This document shows positions 8,240 through 15,614 of a stretch of 42,506 bases of DNA, one piece after another. A program made the position numbers and the translations under genes. The notes under the pieces were generated by a model. That model saw only the letters and a program-made list of their open reading frames with translations, searched no databases and was not told where the DNA came from. The DNA comes from G020348385 sp964580235 (GTDB taxonomy: Bacteria > Acidobacteriota > Aminicenantia > Aminicenantales > Aminicenantaceae), in NCBI GenBank assembly GCA_964580235.1, contig CAZOJY010000017.1:1-42506 (forward strand), given 5' to 3'. Numbering within the stretch: position 1 is the first letter of the stretch; each line of letters begins with the position of its first letter.

Positions 8240-8791
8240 CTAAAACCAGAGGAGTTTGGAGGTGATGATCAGCCAGAAGATGACCGAGCCGATGAGGGCC
8301 CTGTATTCTCTGTTGTTTTTATATAACGTCCAGTTGAATCGAATTTTTTGGTGAAGCAATGTTGAGAAAAAAGAAGGGAAAAAAAGGGGAACTTTCCTTT
8401 CGTATTCAGCGTATTCCACCGGAAAAAGCTTTTCCATTTTTTGCTTTTCCGAGAGAATGATCACCGTGTAAAAAATCACGAAAAGCACCAAAGCGCTCGC
8501 TAAAACTGCCCAGGACTGGGCCCCGGTTACGACGCCGAGGCCGATCAACAGGTTGCCAAAATACAAGGGATTCCGGGTATACCGGTAGGGGCCTGATGTC
8601 GTCAGTTTTTTTTCTTTTTCCAGATGTCCGCACGCCCAGGTCCGGAGGAGCAATCCGATAAGAGTGAGCCCGACGCCTGCCAGTATGGACCAAAGTTTTG
8701 GTTTAGCCAGCACGACCGCTAAGACAACAAACAGCAGAGTGACCCTGACTCTCCATCTGTATATAACTTTCAGCAATCCGCGTTCAGGCAT
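8240..8791 (-). CDS. Isoprenylcysteine carboxyl methyltransferase-like membrane protein
   Basis: The 183-residue protein has several hydrophobic helices (about 15-50, 75-105 and near the C-terminus) and the ICMT/phospholipid-methyltransferase signature GPYRYTRNPLYFGNLL (about 65-80), followed by an EYAEYERKVP segment (about 124) that usually completes the SAM site. Family members methylate lipids or isoprenoid-linked substrates at the membrane; the bacterial substrate is generally unknown. The start overlaps the end of the heptosyltransferase gene by eight bases, so it belongs to the LPS-core operon and may modify an envelope lipid, which is inference. Confidence 0.8.
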   Translation of the reverse strand: MPERGLLKVIYRWRVRVTLLFVVLAVVLAKPKLWSILAGVGLTLIGLLLRTWACGHLEKEKKLTTSGPYRYTRNPLYFGNLLIGLGVVTGAQSWAVLASALVLFVIFYTVIILSEKQKMEKLFPVEYAEYERKVPLFFPSFFSTLLHQKIRFNWTLYKNNREYRALIGSVIFWLIITSKLLWF

Positions 8792-9824
8792 TTTTCTCCA
8801 TCCCCGGTATCTCCAGACACGCTTCAGCTACTTCTTCAGGCGTGATTTTATCCAAGCATTCGAGCCGAGGACAGATCCTTTTGTAACAATGACTGCACGC
8901 CAGTTCATGAAAAACAACCCGGTCCTGTGCACTGAAAGGCCCATTGCGGCGGGGAGTTGTAGGTCCGAACAGACCCACCACAGGCGTCCCCAACGCACAT
9001 GCCGCCTGCAGTGCAAATGTGTCTCCGCTGACTAATGCAGAAGCCTTTTGGATCAATACCATCACTTCCTGCAGCGATATGGCCGGAACCAGAGCAACGC
9101 CAGATCCTAGGCTGACCTTGGTTGCCAGTTCTTTTTCCACCTCGCTTCCCCAGAGCAGAATGGGATATATCCGTTCGCTTCCGATCATTTTGATCATTTG
9201 AACCCATCGGTCCGCATCCCATCTCTTTGTTTCCCAGGCCCCTCCCACATTTAAAAGCAGCAGCTTTTTTTGTGAGTCGTACCCGAGATTTTCCAAAATC
9301 CGCTCGACATTCGTATCCAATGCCTCCGGAAATTGCAGAGGAAAGTCATAAGCGCTGTCATTGATCCCTAAAAGAGAGAGGAGCTTCAGGTTCTTTTTGA
9401 TCACATGATCCTTTTCCGGGAGCTCTGTCAGGTTTTCGGTGTAGAATAGAGAGGCCTGCCTTTCTCTCAGATTCTTCCGATGAAAGCCGATTCGCCTCTC
9501 TGCTCCTGAAAGGTATGCCATAAATCCTGATTTGACCAGTCCCTGAAAATCGATAGCGACCTGATTCCTGTTCCGGATCATCCTCTTGAGTATGGAAAAC
9601 TCCTTCCAAAACTTTTTCGAACCCAGCTTCCACCTCTTCAGTTTTACAGGCACAATTCGATCTAATCCCGGCACAAGTTCGAGGATCTCCTTTCCGTTTT
9701 CCTCAACAATCCAAGAAATTTCTGCTTCACGATATTTTTTTCTCAATGCCGAGAAGGCGGGAAGAGTGTGGATGACGTCCCCCAGAGAACTCAGGCGGAT
9801 GATTAAAAAGCTGTCCCTGCCCAT
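8784..9824 (-). CDS. waaC: ADP-heptose:LPS heptosyltransferase (GT9, WaaC-like)
   Basis: The protein is a GT-B glycosyltransferase of family 9 that adds heptose to the LPS inner core from ADP-heptose. The N-terminus RLSSLGDVIHTLPA and the following WIVEENGKEI are very like heptosyltransferase I. The nucleotide-sugar side shows LLLNVGGAWETKRW (about 192) and SGDTFALQAACALGTPVVGLFGPT (about 265). A Cys-rich tail (ACSHCYKRICPRLECL, about 312) is common in this subfamily. At 346 residues the length is normal. It sits directly downstream of the two genes that make ADP-heptose and is five bases from the preceding one, so substrate supply and transfer are encoded together. Confidence 0.9.
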   Translation of the reverse strand: MGRDSFLIIRLSSLGDVIHTLPAFSALRKKYREAEISWIVEENGKEILELVPGLDRIVPVKLKRWKLGSKKFWKEFSILKRMIRNRNQVAIDFQGLVKSGFMAYLSGAERRIGFHRKNLRERQASLFYTENLTELPEKDHVIKKNLKLLSLLGINDSAYDFPLQFPEALDTNVERILENLGYDSQKKLLLLNVGGAWETKRWDADRWVQMIKMIGSERIYPILLWGSEVEKELATKVSLGSGVALVPAISLQEVMVLIQKASALVSGDTFALQAACALGTPVVGLFGPTTPRRNGPFSAQDRVVFHELACSHCYKRICPRLECLDKITPEEVAEACLEIPGMEKNA

Positions 9825-9829
9825 TTGTT

Positions 9830-10321
9830 TTAGGATTCTTCTCCATCTTTGAACTTGGCGGCTATCTCCCGAATGACCTCAGAAGTGGATTTGATCTTGG
9901 GGCCTCCTGTTATGGCGATATCCCCTCCGAATTCCTTGACTGTTTCTCTTTCCGGTACCGTGTCCACCGTATAATCCGATCCTTTGGCATGGACATCCGG
10001 TTTCAAGGCCCGAAGGACTCTGTCCACCTTCGCCTCATCAAAGAACGTCACATAATCCACGAAGGAAAAAGAGGCGATGATCTCCCCACGTTCCTCCGCC
10101 AGAAGGAGGGGCCGTCCCCTGCCTTTGATCTGCCTTACCGAAGAATCGCTGTTCAATGCTACAACCAGAATATCTCCCAGATTTTTGCTTCCCTTCAGGT
10201 AGCGGATATGTCCGGCATGGATAAGATCAAAACACCCGTTGGCAAGAACAATCCGGTCTCCATCTCTTTTGTGCGATTCGATGATTTTTGTCAGCTCGTC
10301 GAGCGAATGTATTTTTTTCAA
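9830..10321 (-). CDS. rfaE2: D-glycero-beta-D-manno-heptose 1-phosphate adenylyltransferase (HldE C-terminal half)
   Basis: This is the nucleotidyltransferase that turns heptose-1-phosphate into ADP-heptose. The signature LANGCFDLIHAGHIRYL (about residue 27) contains the HxGH motif, and RPLLLAEERGEIIASFSFVD and KGSDYTVDTVPE follow the cytidylyltransferase-like fold. The only sensible start is TTG at 10321, which shares bases with the TGA stop of the kinase gene (TTGA); it gives 163 residues, the normal size of the single-domain enzyme. The open frame continues upstream only because it overlaps the kinase gene. AAGGAGG lies about 16 bases upstream, so translation probably depends on coupling. 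Confidence 0.9.
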   Translation of the reverse strand: MKKIHSLDELTKIIESHKRDGDRIVLANGCFDLIHAGHIRYLKGSKNLGDILVVALNSDSSVRQIKGRGRPLLLAEERGEIIASFSFVDYVTFFDEAKVDRVLRALKPDVHAKGSDYTVDTVPERETVKEFGGDIAITGGPKIKSTSEVIREIAAKFKDGEES

Positions 10322-11325
10322 TTTTCGGAAAGGATCGCCTCCTTGAGTTCCTTGGGAGATACGGCGGCCGTGCCTTTTTTCATAACAACAATCCCTCCGG
10401 CGTAATTGGCGAGCACAGCAGCCTCCCGGAATGATGCCCCACATGCTAACGCCAAAGTTAAGACACTGATCACTGTATCGCCTGCGCCGGTCACATCCAC
10501 GATATCTTTCGAACCGCAAATAGGAATCATAAGAGCCGGTTTTTTTCTTTCGAACAGGAGCATCCCTTTCACTCCACGGGTTATCAACACAGCCTCGGCT
10601 CCTGACTTCTCAAGAAGCTGGCGGCCGGCCTGATTGACGATATTCTGATCGTCGTTCAGTTCAATTTGAAGCGCGTACTCCACCTCAGGCTCGTTCGGTG
10701 TCAGAATAGTCACTCCCTTGAAATGCAGCAGGCGAAATCGAGAGTCCAGGGCAACAGACTTATTCGCTTCTTTAAGTCTCGGAAGAATTTTTTTTAAGAT
10801 ATCTGCTTGAACGGTTAAATAATTGTAGTCAGAAATAAGAAGCGCAGATGATAGGGCCGCCGCTTTTCCAAGACCGCTAGACAGCTTCTCCTTCAGTGCC
10901 TTACTTTCAGGCACTTTCCCTTCCTGATCGATGCGGAGAATCTGCTGCTTCCGTGTCGAATGTTCTCCAGCCAGTATCCGCGTCTTGATCGGCGTTCGAT
11001 AAGTTTTTTCTTTGATAAGAAAATCGGTTGATATCTTTTTCTGCTTCAGCATTTTCAGAATGCGTTTTCCTGCCTCATCCTGTCCCACAACTCCCACAGG
11101 AACAGGATCTGCTCCGAGAGCGCTCAGGTTGAGCAGGGCATTTCCACCGCCACCCAGAGAGAATTCCTTGGCCTTGTAGCTGAGGATGAGTACCGGGGCC
11201 TCTCTGGAGATCCGGCGCGTCGTCCCATAGATGTATTCGTCCAGGATAAAATCACCCCAGACCGCAATTTTCTTCTGCCTGAAACAGCCGATGATTTCGA
11301 TAAGGTCTTTTTTGTTTTTTTTCAC
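10318..11325 (-). CDS. rfaE1: D-glycero-beta-D-manno-heptose-7-phosphate kinase (HldE N-terminal half)
   Basis: The protein is a PfkB/ribokinase-family kinase of 335 residues that phosphorylates heptose-7-phosphate at C1. It shows the family signatures GGGGNALLNLSALGADPVPV (about 57-76) and DVTGAGDTVISVLTLALACG (about 276-295), where the GAGD aspartate is the catalytic base. VWGDFILDEYIYG near the N-terminus matches HldE. In enterobacteria this domain is fused to the adenylyltransferase; here they are two genes overlapping by four bases. It is the first gene of the minus-strand heptose operon. A possible promoter lies at 11343-11371. Confidence 0.92.
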   Translation of the reverse strand: MKKNKKDLIEIIGCFRQKKIAVWGDFILDEYIYGTTRRISREAPVLILSYKAKEFSLGGGGNALLNLSALGADPVPVGVVGQDEAGKRILKMLKQKKISTDFLIKEKTYRTPIKTRILAGEHSTRKQQILRIDQEGKVPESKALKEKLSSGLGKAAALSSALLISDYNYLTVQADILKKILPRLKEANKSVALDSRFRLLHFKGVTILTPNEPEVEYALQIELNDDQNIVNQAGRQLLEKSGAEAVLITRGVKGMLLFERKKPALMIPICGSKDIVDVTGAGDTVISVLTLALACGASFREAAVLANYAGGIVVMKKGTAAVSPKELKEAILSEN

Positions 11326-11342
11326 TGGACTTGTGTCACAGA

Positions 11343-11371
11343 TTTTTATCAGATTCGGAATAAAAGGTCAA
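11343..11371 (-). promoter_or_regulatory. Possible sigma-70 promoter for the heptose operon
   Basis: On the minus strand TTGACC (complement of 11366-11371) and TAAAAA (complement of 11343-11348) are separated by 17 bases. The -35 box matches five of six consensus positions and the -10 box four of six. It lies about 20 bases before the rfaE1 start, giving a very short leader, so this is a weak prediction. Confidence 0.35.
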
Positions 11372-11598
11372 TGCCCGCTCGGGATTGAATAACTTCCTCT
11401 TTAGCTGACCTGACTGATTTAAAAATGACAATGCGTGCAGCGTGGGAATGCTTTCGGTTCCGGGGGATGGATGGAATAATAACGTTTCCCGATTGTATAG
11501 AAGAATGAAGATAAAACTAAAGGCAACATATTTCGTAATTTAGGAGTATACAGTATTAAAGAATGAATTTGTGCTGTATTAAGAAAGGAAGGGAAAAA

Positions 11599-12897
11599 TT
11601 GAAAAAAATGATTCTATGCCTGCTGTTCGGATTGTGCATCCTCCTCATTCCGGTTGCGGCTTTTTCTTGCACACAGGAAGAGCAAACAAATATCGAAGAG
11701 CTGAAAAAGACAGCCCCGAAAGTTTTTATCGACTGTGGGATGTGCGATATCGACCACATCCGGACCAAGATTACATTTGTGAATTATGTCCGGGACAGAA
11801 AAGAGGCGGATGTCCACGTCCTGGTAACCTCCCTGCGTACTGGTGCAGGAGGCAGAGAATACACCATCGCATTTATCGGGCAGAAGAGATTTCAGGGAAT
11901 CGACGACACCCAAAAATATTTCACCGAGACTACAGACACAGAAGATGAAATCCGGGAAGGGATGGCCAAAGCCCTCAAGGTGGGATTGATGAGCTATGTC
12001 GCAAAAACTCCGATTTCTCGCCGGATCAAGATCTCTTATCGAGACGTTGCCCAGAAGGCCGCTGTCAAAGACAAATGGAATTATTGGGTGTTCAGCCTCA
12101 GTGGGAATGCGCGCCTGAGCGGAGAAGAATATTACAAGTCTCAGTCAATCAGCGGATCTTTTAACGCCAGCCGGGTAACGCCGGATCTGAAAATTTCTCT
12201 TTCATTGTACGGAAGCCACAACAAACAAAATTTTGAATACGATTCCACATCCCTTGAGAGCACGAAGGATAGCCTGAGTTTAGGGGGCCTTGTCGTCAAA
12301 AGCATAAGCGGACACTGGTCGGCCGGAGCCTTTTTTGATTCCGGGTCCTCTTCTTATGAAAATATTAAATTTGGCTTCACCCTTCAGCCGGCTATTGAAT
12401 ACAACCTTTTCCCGTATTCCCAGTCGACACGCAGGCAGCTCCGTTTTCTCTACCGGGTTGGCTACAACTCCGTGAAGTACAGAGAAGAAACCATCTACGA
12501 AAAAATGAAAGAAGAGCTGTGGAGCCATGCGCTGTCCATCACATTCGACATCAAAGAGAAATGGGGGAGCATCAGCACCACGCTGTCCGGATCTCAATAT
12601 TTTCATGACGCATCCAAGTACAGGCTGACGCTTTTTAACATTCTCAACATCCGGTTGGTCAAAGGGCTCAACTTTTTTGCTTTTGGAGGAGGATCCCGGA
12701 TTCATGACCAGCTTTCCCTCGTCAAGGGAACGATTTCACTGGATGAAATCCTGCTGCGGCGCAAAGAACTGGAGACAAGCTATAATTATTTTGTCTCTGT
12801 CGGATTGAGCTTCACGTTCGGGTCTATCTATACCAATGTTGTGAATCCGCGTTTTGGATCCCATGGATACGGCGGGATGCAGATTATCATTGATTGA
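11599..12897 (+). CDS. Exported protein of unknown function, probable outer-membrane barrel, paralog A
   Basis: I do not recognise this family by name. A signal peptide comes first (MKKMILCLLFGLCILL if the TTG at 11599 is used). Then follows an alpha/beta domain of about 110 residues, beginning KVFIDCGMCDIDHIRTKITF and containing VNYVRDRKEADVHVLVTS. The remaining 280 residues alternate polar and aromatic positions in the manner of an outer-membrane beta-barrel. I prefer TTG 11599 because AAGGAAGGG ends five bases before it; ATG at 11608 and ATG at 11563 are alternatives. The next gene is a clear paralog along the whole length, with shared motifs NYWVFSLS, FPYSQST, YREETIYEK and VVNPRFG. Confidence 0.75.
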   Translation: MKKMILCLLFGLCILLIPVAAFSCTQEEQTNIEELKKTAPKVFIDCGMCDIDHIRTKITFVNYVRDRKEADVHVLVTSLRTGAGGREYTIAFIGQKRFQGIDDTQKYFTETTDTEDEIREGMAKALKVGLMSYVAKTPISRRIKISYRDVAQKAAVKDKWNYWVFSLSGNARLSGEEYYKSQSISGSFNASRVTPDLKISLSLYGSHNKQNFEYDSTSLESTKDSLSLGGLVVKSISGHWSAGAFFDSGSSSYENIKFGFTLQPAIEYNLFPYSQSTRRQLRFLYRVGYNSVKYREETIYEKMKEELWSHALSITFDIKEKWGSISTTLSGSQYFHDASKYRLTLFNILNIRLVKGLNFFAFGGGSRIHDQLSLVKGTISLDEILLRRKELETSYNYFVSVGLSFTFGSIYTNVVNPRFGSHGYGGMQIIID

Positions 12898-12923
12898 GCA
12901 CAAGATGAAGAAGAGGAGTTTGA

Positions 12924-14201
12924 ATGAACAAAGCAATAATATCTTGTTTTTTGGCAGTCTTTTGTGCGTTTTCATCTGTTTTTGCACAAATACAATCCAC
13001 AGGCAGTGAGGTCAAGAACGGCAAACCTGTGGTGTTTATCGATTGGGAGGGAGCAGATCTTGCTGGCGTTCAAAAAACGATCACTTTTGTTGAATACGCT
13101 GAGGAGGCGGGTGCGGCTCAAATCATCGTCCGTGTCACATCTGTCATAACGCAGCGGAAGGATGTTGAATACACGATCTCATTTACAGGCCAAGGAGATT
13201 TCGAAGGAGATAACGACGAGCTGAAGTATTCGGCGGCCAAAGACAAGCCAGAGAATGAGCGGCAGAAGGAGCTGATTGATCTGATAAAGATGGGATTGAT
13301 GCGATATGTGGGAAAAACACCGGTATCCAACCGCGTTTCGATCTCATTCATGGACACAGTCGAACCCACCGCTGTCGAGGACAAGTGGAATTTTTGGGTG
13401 TTCAGCCTCAGTTCAGACGTCTTTCTAAACGGCGAGAAGAGCTACAAAATGGGCATGTACAGCGGCTCTTTGTCGGCCAACCGGGTCACGCCCGAACTCA
13501 AAATACGGCTGTCTTTGAGTGCTTTTTTTGAAAAGAGTGAGTTTGCGATCGAAGATCAGGTCATAAAAAGCGATACCGACAGTCAAAACATGAATGGATT
13601 GATCGTCAAAAGCATGGATGAACACTGGTCTGTGGGAGCCTATTTTTCTGCTCTCTCTTCTACCTATAGTAATATCAAACTCAGTTTGAATCCTGCACCT
13701 GCGGTCGAATACAATGTGTTCCCTTATTCTGAATTCACGAGCAAGCAGCTCCGGATCCTTTACAGATTGAACTACAGATCGGTCCGGTACCGGGAAGAAA
13801 CCATTTTCGAAAAAACTTATGAAAATTTGTGGCAGCACTCTCTGTCGGTAACCCTGGAGTTGAAGCAGAAATGGGGAACAGCGAGCACATCCCTTGTCGG
13901 TTCCCAGTATTTTCATGATTTCAGCAAAAATAGGATAGAACTCAACGGAGAGCTGTCCCTGAGGCTCATAAAAGGCCTGAATTTCAACGTGAACGCGAGA
14001 TACTCACGAATCCGCGATCAACTTTCCCTCCCCAGAGGAGAATCATCAATCGAAGAAATCCTTTTGCGGCGCAAACAGCTTGCCACAGGCTACACCTACA
14101 GCATGTCTGTTGGGTTGAGCTATACGTTCGGATCTCTCAAAAGCAAGGTGGTCAATCCCCGTTTCGGGACGGGGGGAAGAAGCATCAGTATCAGCTTCTA
14201 A
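12924..14201 (+). CDS. Exported protein of unknown function, probable outer-membrane barrel, paralog B
   Basis: This 425-residue protein is a full-length paralog of the gene 26 bases upstream. It has a clean signal peptide (cleavage near VFAQ, about residue 21), an N-terminal alpha/beta domain starting VVFIDWEGADLAGVQKTITF, and a long C-terminal part of alternating strands that ends in phenylalanine (SISISF), a typical signal for barrel insertion. Shared marks with paralog A are GKTPVSNRVSISF, NFWVFSLSSD, FPYSEFTSKQLR, YREETIFEK, SQYFHD, LLRRKQL and VVNPRFG. GAAGAGGAG precedes the ATG. The pair is probably co-transcribed and may form a hetero-oligomer; function is unknown. Confidence 0.8.
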   Translation: MNKAIISCFLAVFCAFSSVFAQIQSTGSEVKNGKPVVFIDWEGADLAGVQKTITFVEYAEEAGAAQIIVRVTSVITQRKDVEYTISFTGQGDFEGDNDELKYSAAKDKPENERQKELIDLIKMGLMRYVGKTPVSNRVSISFMDTVEPTAVEDKWNFWVFSLSSDVFLNGEKSYKMGMYSGSLSANRVTPELKIRLSLSAFFEKSEFAIEDQVIKSDTDSQNMNGLIVKSMDEHWSVGAYFSALSSTYSNIKLSLNPAPAVEYNVFPYSEFTSKQLRILYRLNYRSVRYREETIFEKTYENLWQHSLSVTLELKQKWGTASTSLVGSQYFHDFSKNRIELNGELSLRLIKGLNFNVNARYSRIRDQLSLPRGESSIEEILLRRKQLATGYTYSMSVGLSYTFGSLKSKVVNPRFGTGGRSISISF

Positions 14202-14318
14202 ATTTTTCCTAATTAATTCCGATGTCCGTAATGTGATCAATCCCTGTTTCGGCCAATAATTTTGGGGGACTTGCTGCCTGTCACTCTGAAGCAGCGCCCT
14301 GCGCGGTAAAGCGCTGCC

Positions 14319-14348
14319 TTGTTGGCAGCCAAGGGGATGTGGTATAAT
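14319..14348 (+). promoter_or_regulatory. Promoter of the tRNA-Leu gene
   Basis: A perfect -10 box TATAAT stands at 14343-14348, with TTGTTG at 14319-14324 as the -35 box and an 18-base spacer; TTGGCA at 14322-14327 is a second option with a 15-base spacer. The mature tRNA begins 20 bases after the -10 box. Confidence 0.6.
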
Positions 14349-14367
14349 CGTCGCCGCTTTCCAGTGT

Positions 14368-14456
14368 GCCGGAGTGGCGAAATTGGCAGACGCGCTGGAC
14401 TCAAAATCCAGTCCGGGGCGACTCGGGTGTGGGTTCGACTCCCACCTCCGGCACCA
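14368..14456 (+). tRNA. tRNA-Leu (anticodon CAA)
   Basis: The acceptor stem GCCGGAG (14368-14374) pairs with CTCCGGC (14446-14452), followed by the discriminator A and an encoded CCA at 14454-14456. The anticodon stem CTGGA/TCCAG (14395-14399 and 14407-14411) encloses the seven-base loop with CAA at 14402-14404, which reads UUG leucine codons. A long variable arm and the GGTTCGACTCC T-arm identify a class II tRNA. It lies alone between the paired outer-membrane genes and the kinase-like gene. Confidence 0.97.
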
Positions 14457-14694
14457 GTTTTTCATCAGGGGATTCGCAAAACTATTGTATCGACGGGAAA
14501 CAATCTCTAAGCCCATTTGACAAAGAAAGAACATAATACGACATCTATTACTGATTGAAATAGTATTTCCGGCAAAAGAGAGGTTAATAGCCTCTTAATC
14601 TTGGATTATTTCTAGTCTGGTTCACACAACTCCTGTGGAACCTTATTGTAATGACCTCGTTTTTTTTCTAACATATGCAAAAAAGGTGAAAATC

Positions 14695-15525
14695 ATGAGA
14701 AATACTATCAATTTTCTTGTTTTCTTTGTGCTGACAAGTTTATTTTGTCAATCTTGGCCTCAACTCACTCCAGAACAGGTGGCTGAAAGAGCCAAATGGG
14801 AGGAGTTCCTCGAGACTGCGGAGATCGTCGGGTATGATCAGCCTTTAAACCCACGCGATGCAGTCACTGAACCCTGGGTATTGACTCTGAAGAAAGATGG
14901 AGTCACGATGTACGCGTGGTGGAAGAACGTTGAGGGACGATCCAAAGGCTTCATGGACAGCTGGAAATGGGAAATTGCCGCCTATCGTTTGGATAAATAT
15001 TTAGGACTGAATATGATTCCACCGATCGTGATGAAACGATTTCGCGGAGATAGAGGCAGCTGTTCGTTGGCATATGGGAATACAATAACCTTAAGGCAAA
15101 AAAAGACACAGGATCTTAAGCCATCCTCAGGTGCTCAAGTTGCATCCTTGAACAGAGCGACCTACCTGCAACGTTGCTTTGACAATTTGATCGCCAATTC
15201 CGATCGCAACGAGGGCGATGTTTTGTACACAGAAGACTGGAGAATGATGCTGATCGATCATTCGCGGGCATTTTATACATCCAAAAAATACACAAAAAAA
15301 CTTCTTTTTGATGAAAATTCCAAACCCGCCCCCAAGCCGATGAGGAGATTGCCCCGAGCTTTTGTCGAGAAGCTCAAGTCTTTGAATTCTGAAACTATCA
15401 AGGAGGCTGTCGGGGAATACCTGAAAGATAGGGAGATTGAGTGCGTCCTCATCCGGAGAGATCTGATCATCGATAACCTCAATAAACGTATCGATAAATT
15501 GGGCGAAACTGTAGTTTTGTATTAA
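14695..15525 (+). CDS. Exported kinase-fold protein (PI4K/HipA/Fam20-like signature)
   Basis: The protein has 276 residues from the ATG at 14695, chosen because AAGGTG precedes it and a signal peptide follows directly (cleavage near residue 20-23). The core carries FDNLIANSDRNEGDVLY (about 162-178), which resembles the catalytic DRxxxN loop of phosphatidylinositol-kinase/HipA/Fam20-type kinases, and MMLIDHSRAF (about 184-193), which resembles the metal-binding aspartate strand. Asp170 and Asp188 would be catalytic; the usual second Asn of DRHNGN is Asp175. Lys77 or Lys91 may contact ATP. An exported kinase-like enzyme would be unusual. The subtilase lipoprotein gene follows after 89 bases. 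Substrate and activity are unknown. Confidence 0.65.
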   Translation: MRNTINFLVFFVLTSLFCQSWPQLTPEQVAERAKWEEFLETAEIVGYDQPLNPRDAVTEPWVLTLKKDGVTMYAWWKNVEGRSKGFMDSWKWEIAAYRLDKYLGLNMIPPIVMKRFRGDRGSCSLAYGNTITLRQKKTQDLKPSSGAQVASLNRATYLQRCFDNLIANSDRNEGDVLYTEDWRMMLIDHSRAFYTSKKYTKKLLFDENSKPAPKPMRRLPRAFVEKLKSLNSETIKEAVGEYLKDREIECVLIRRDLIIDNLNKRIDKLGETVVLY

Positions 15526-15614
15526 ACTTGAAACTTGATGGGGAAGATTGCTGTGTTGTCATTGTGTCCGTTCCTGGCGGAGGCTGAAATGGATTATTTT
15601 GGGAGAGCAAAAAT

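Noticed and set aside
14291..14329. Hairpins GCAGCGC/GCGCTGC and GCTGCC/GGCAGC after the outer-membrane pair, considered as a terminator
   Set aside because: The two stems overlap, and neither is followed by a T-run, so I did not call a Rho-independent terminator.
14046..14534. Open frames on both strands across the tRNA-Leu gene
   Set aside because: They translate the tRNA and the end of the outer-membrane gene; they have no ribosome site or protein-like composition.
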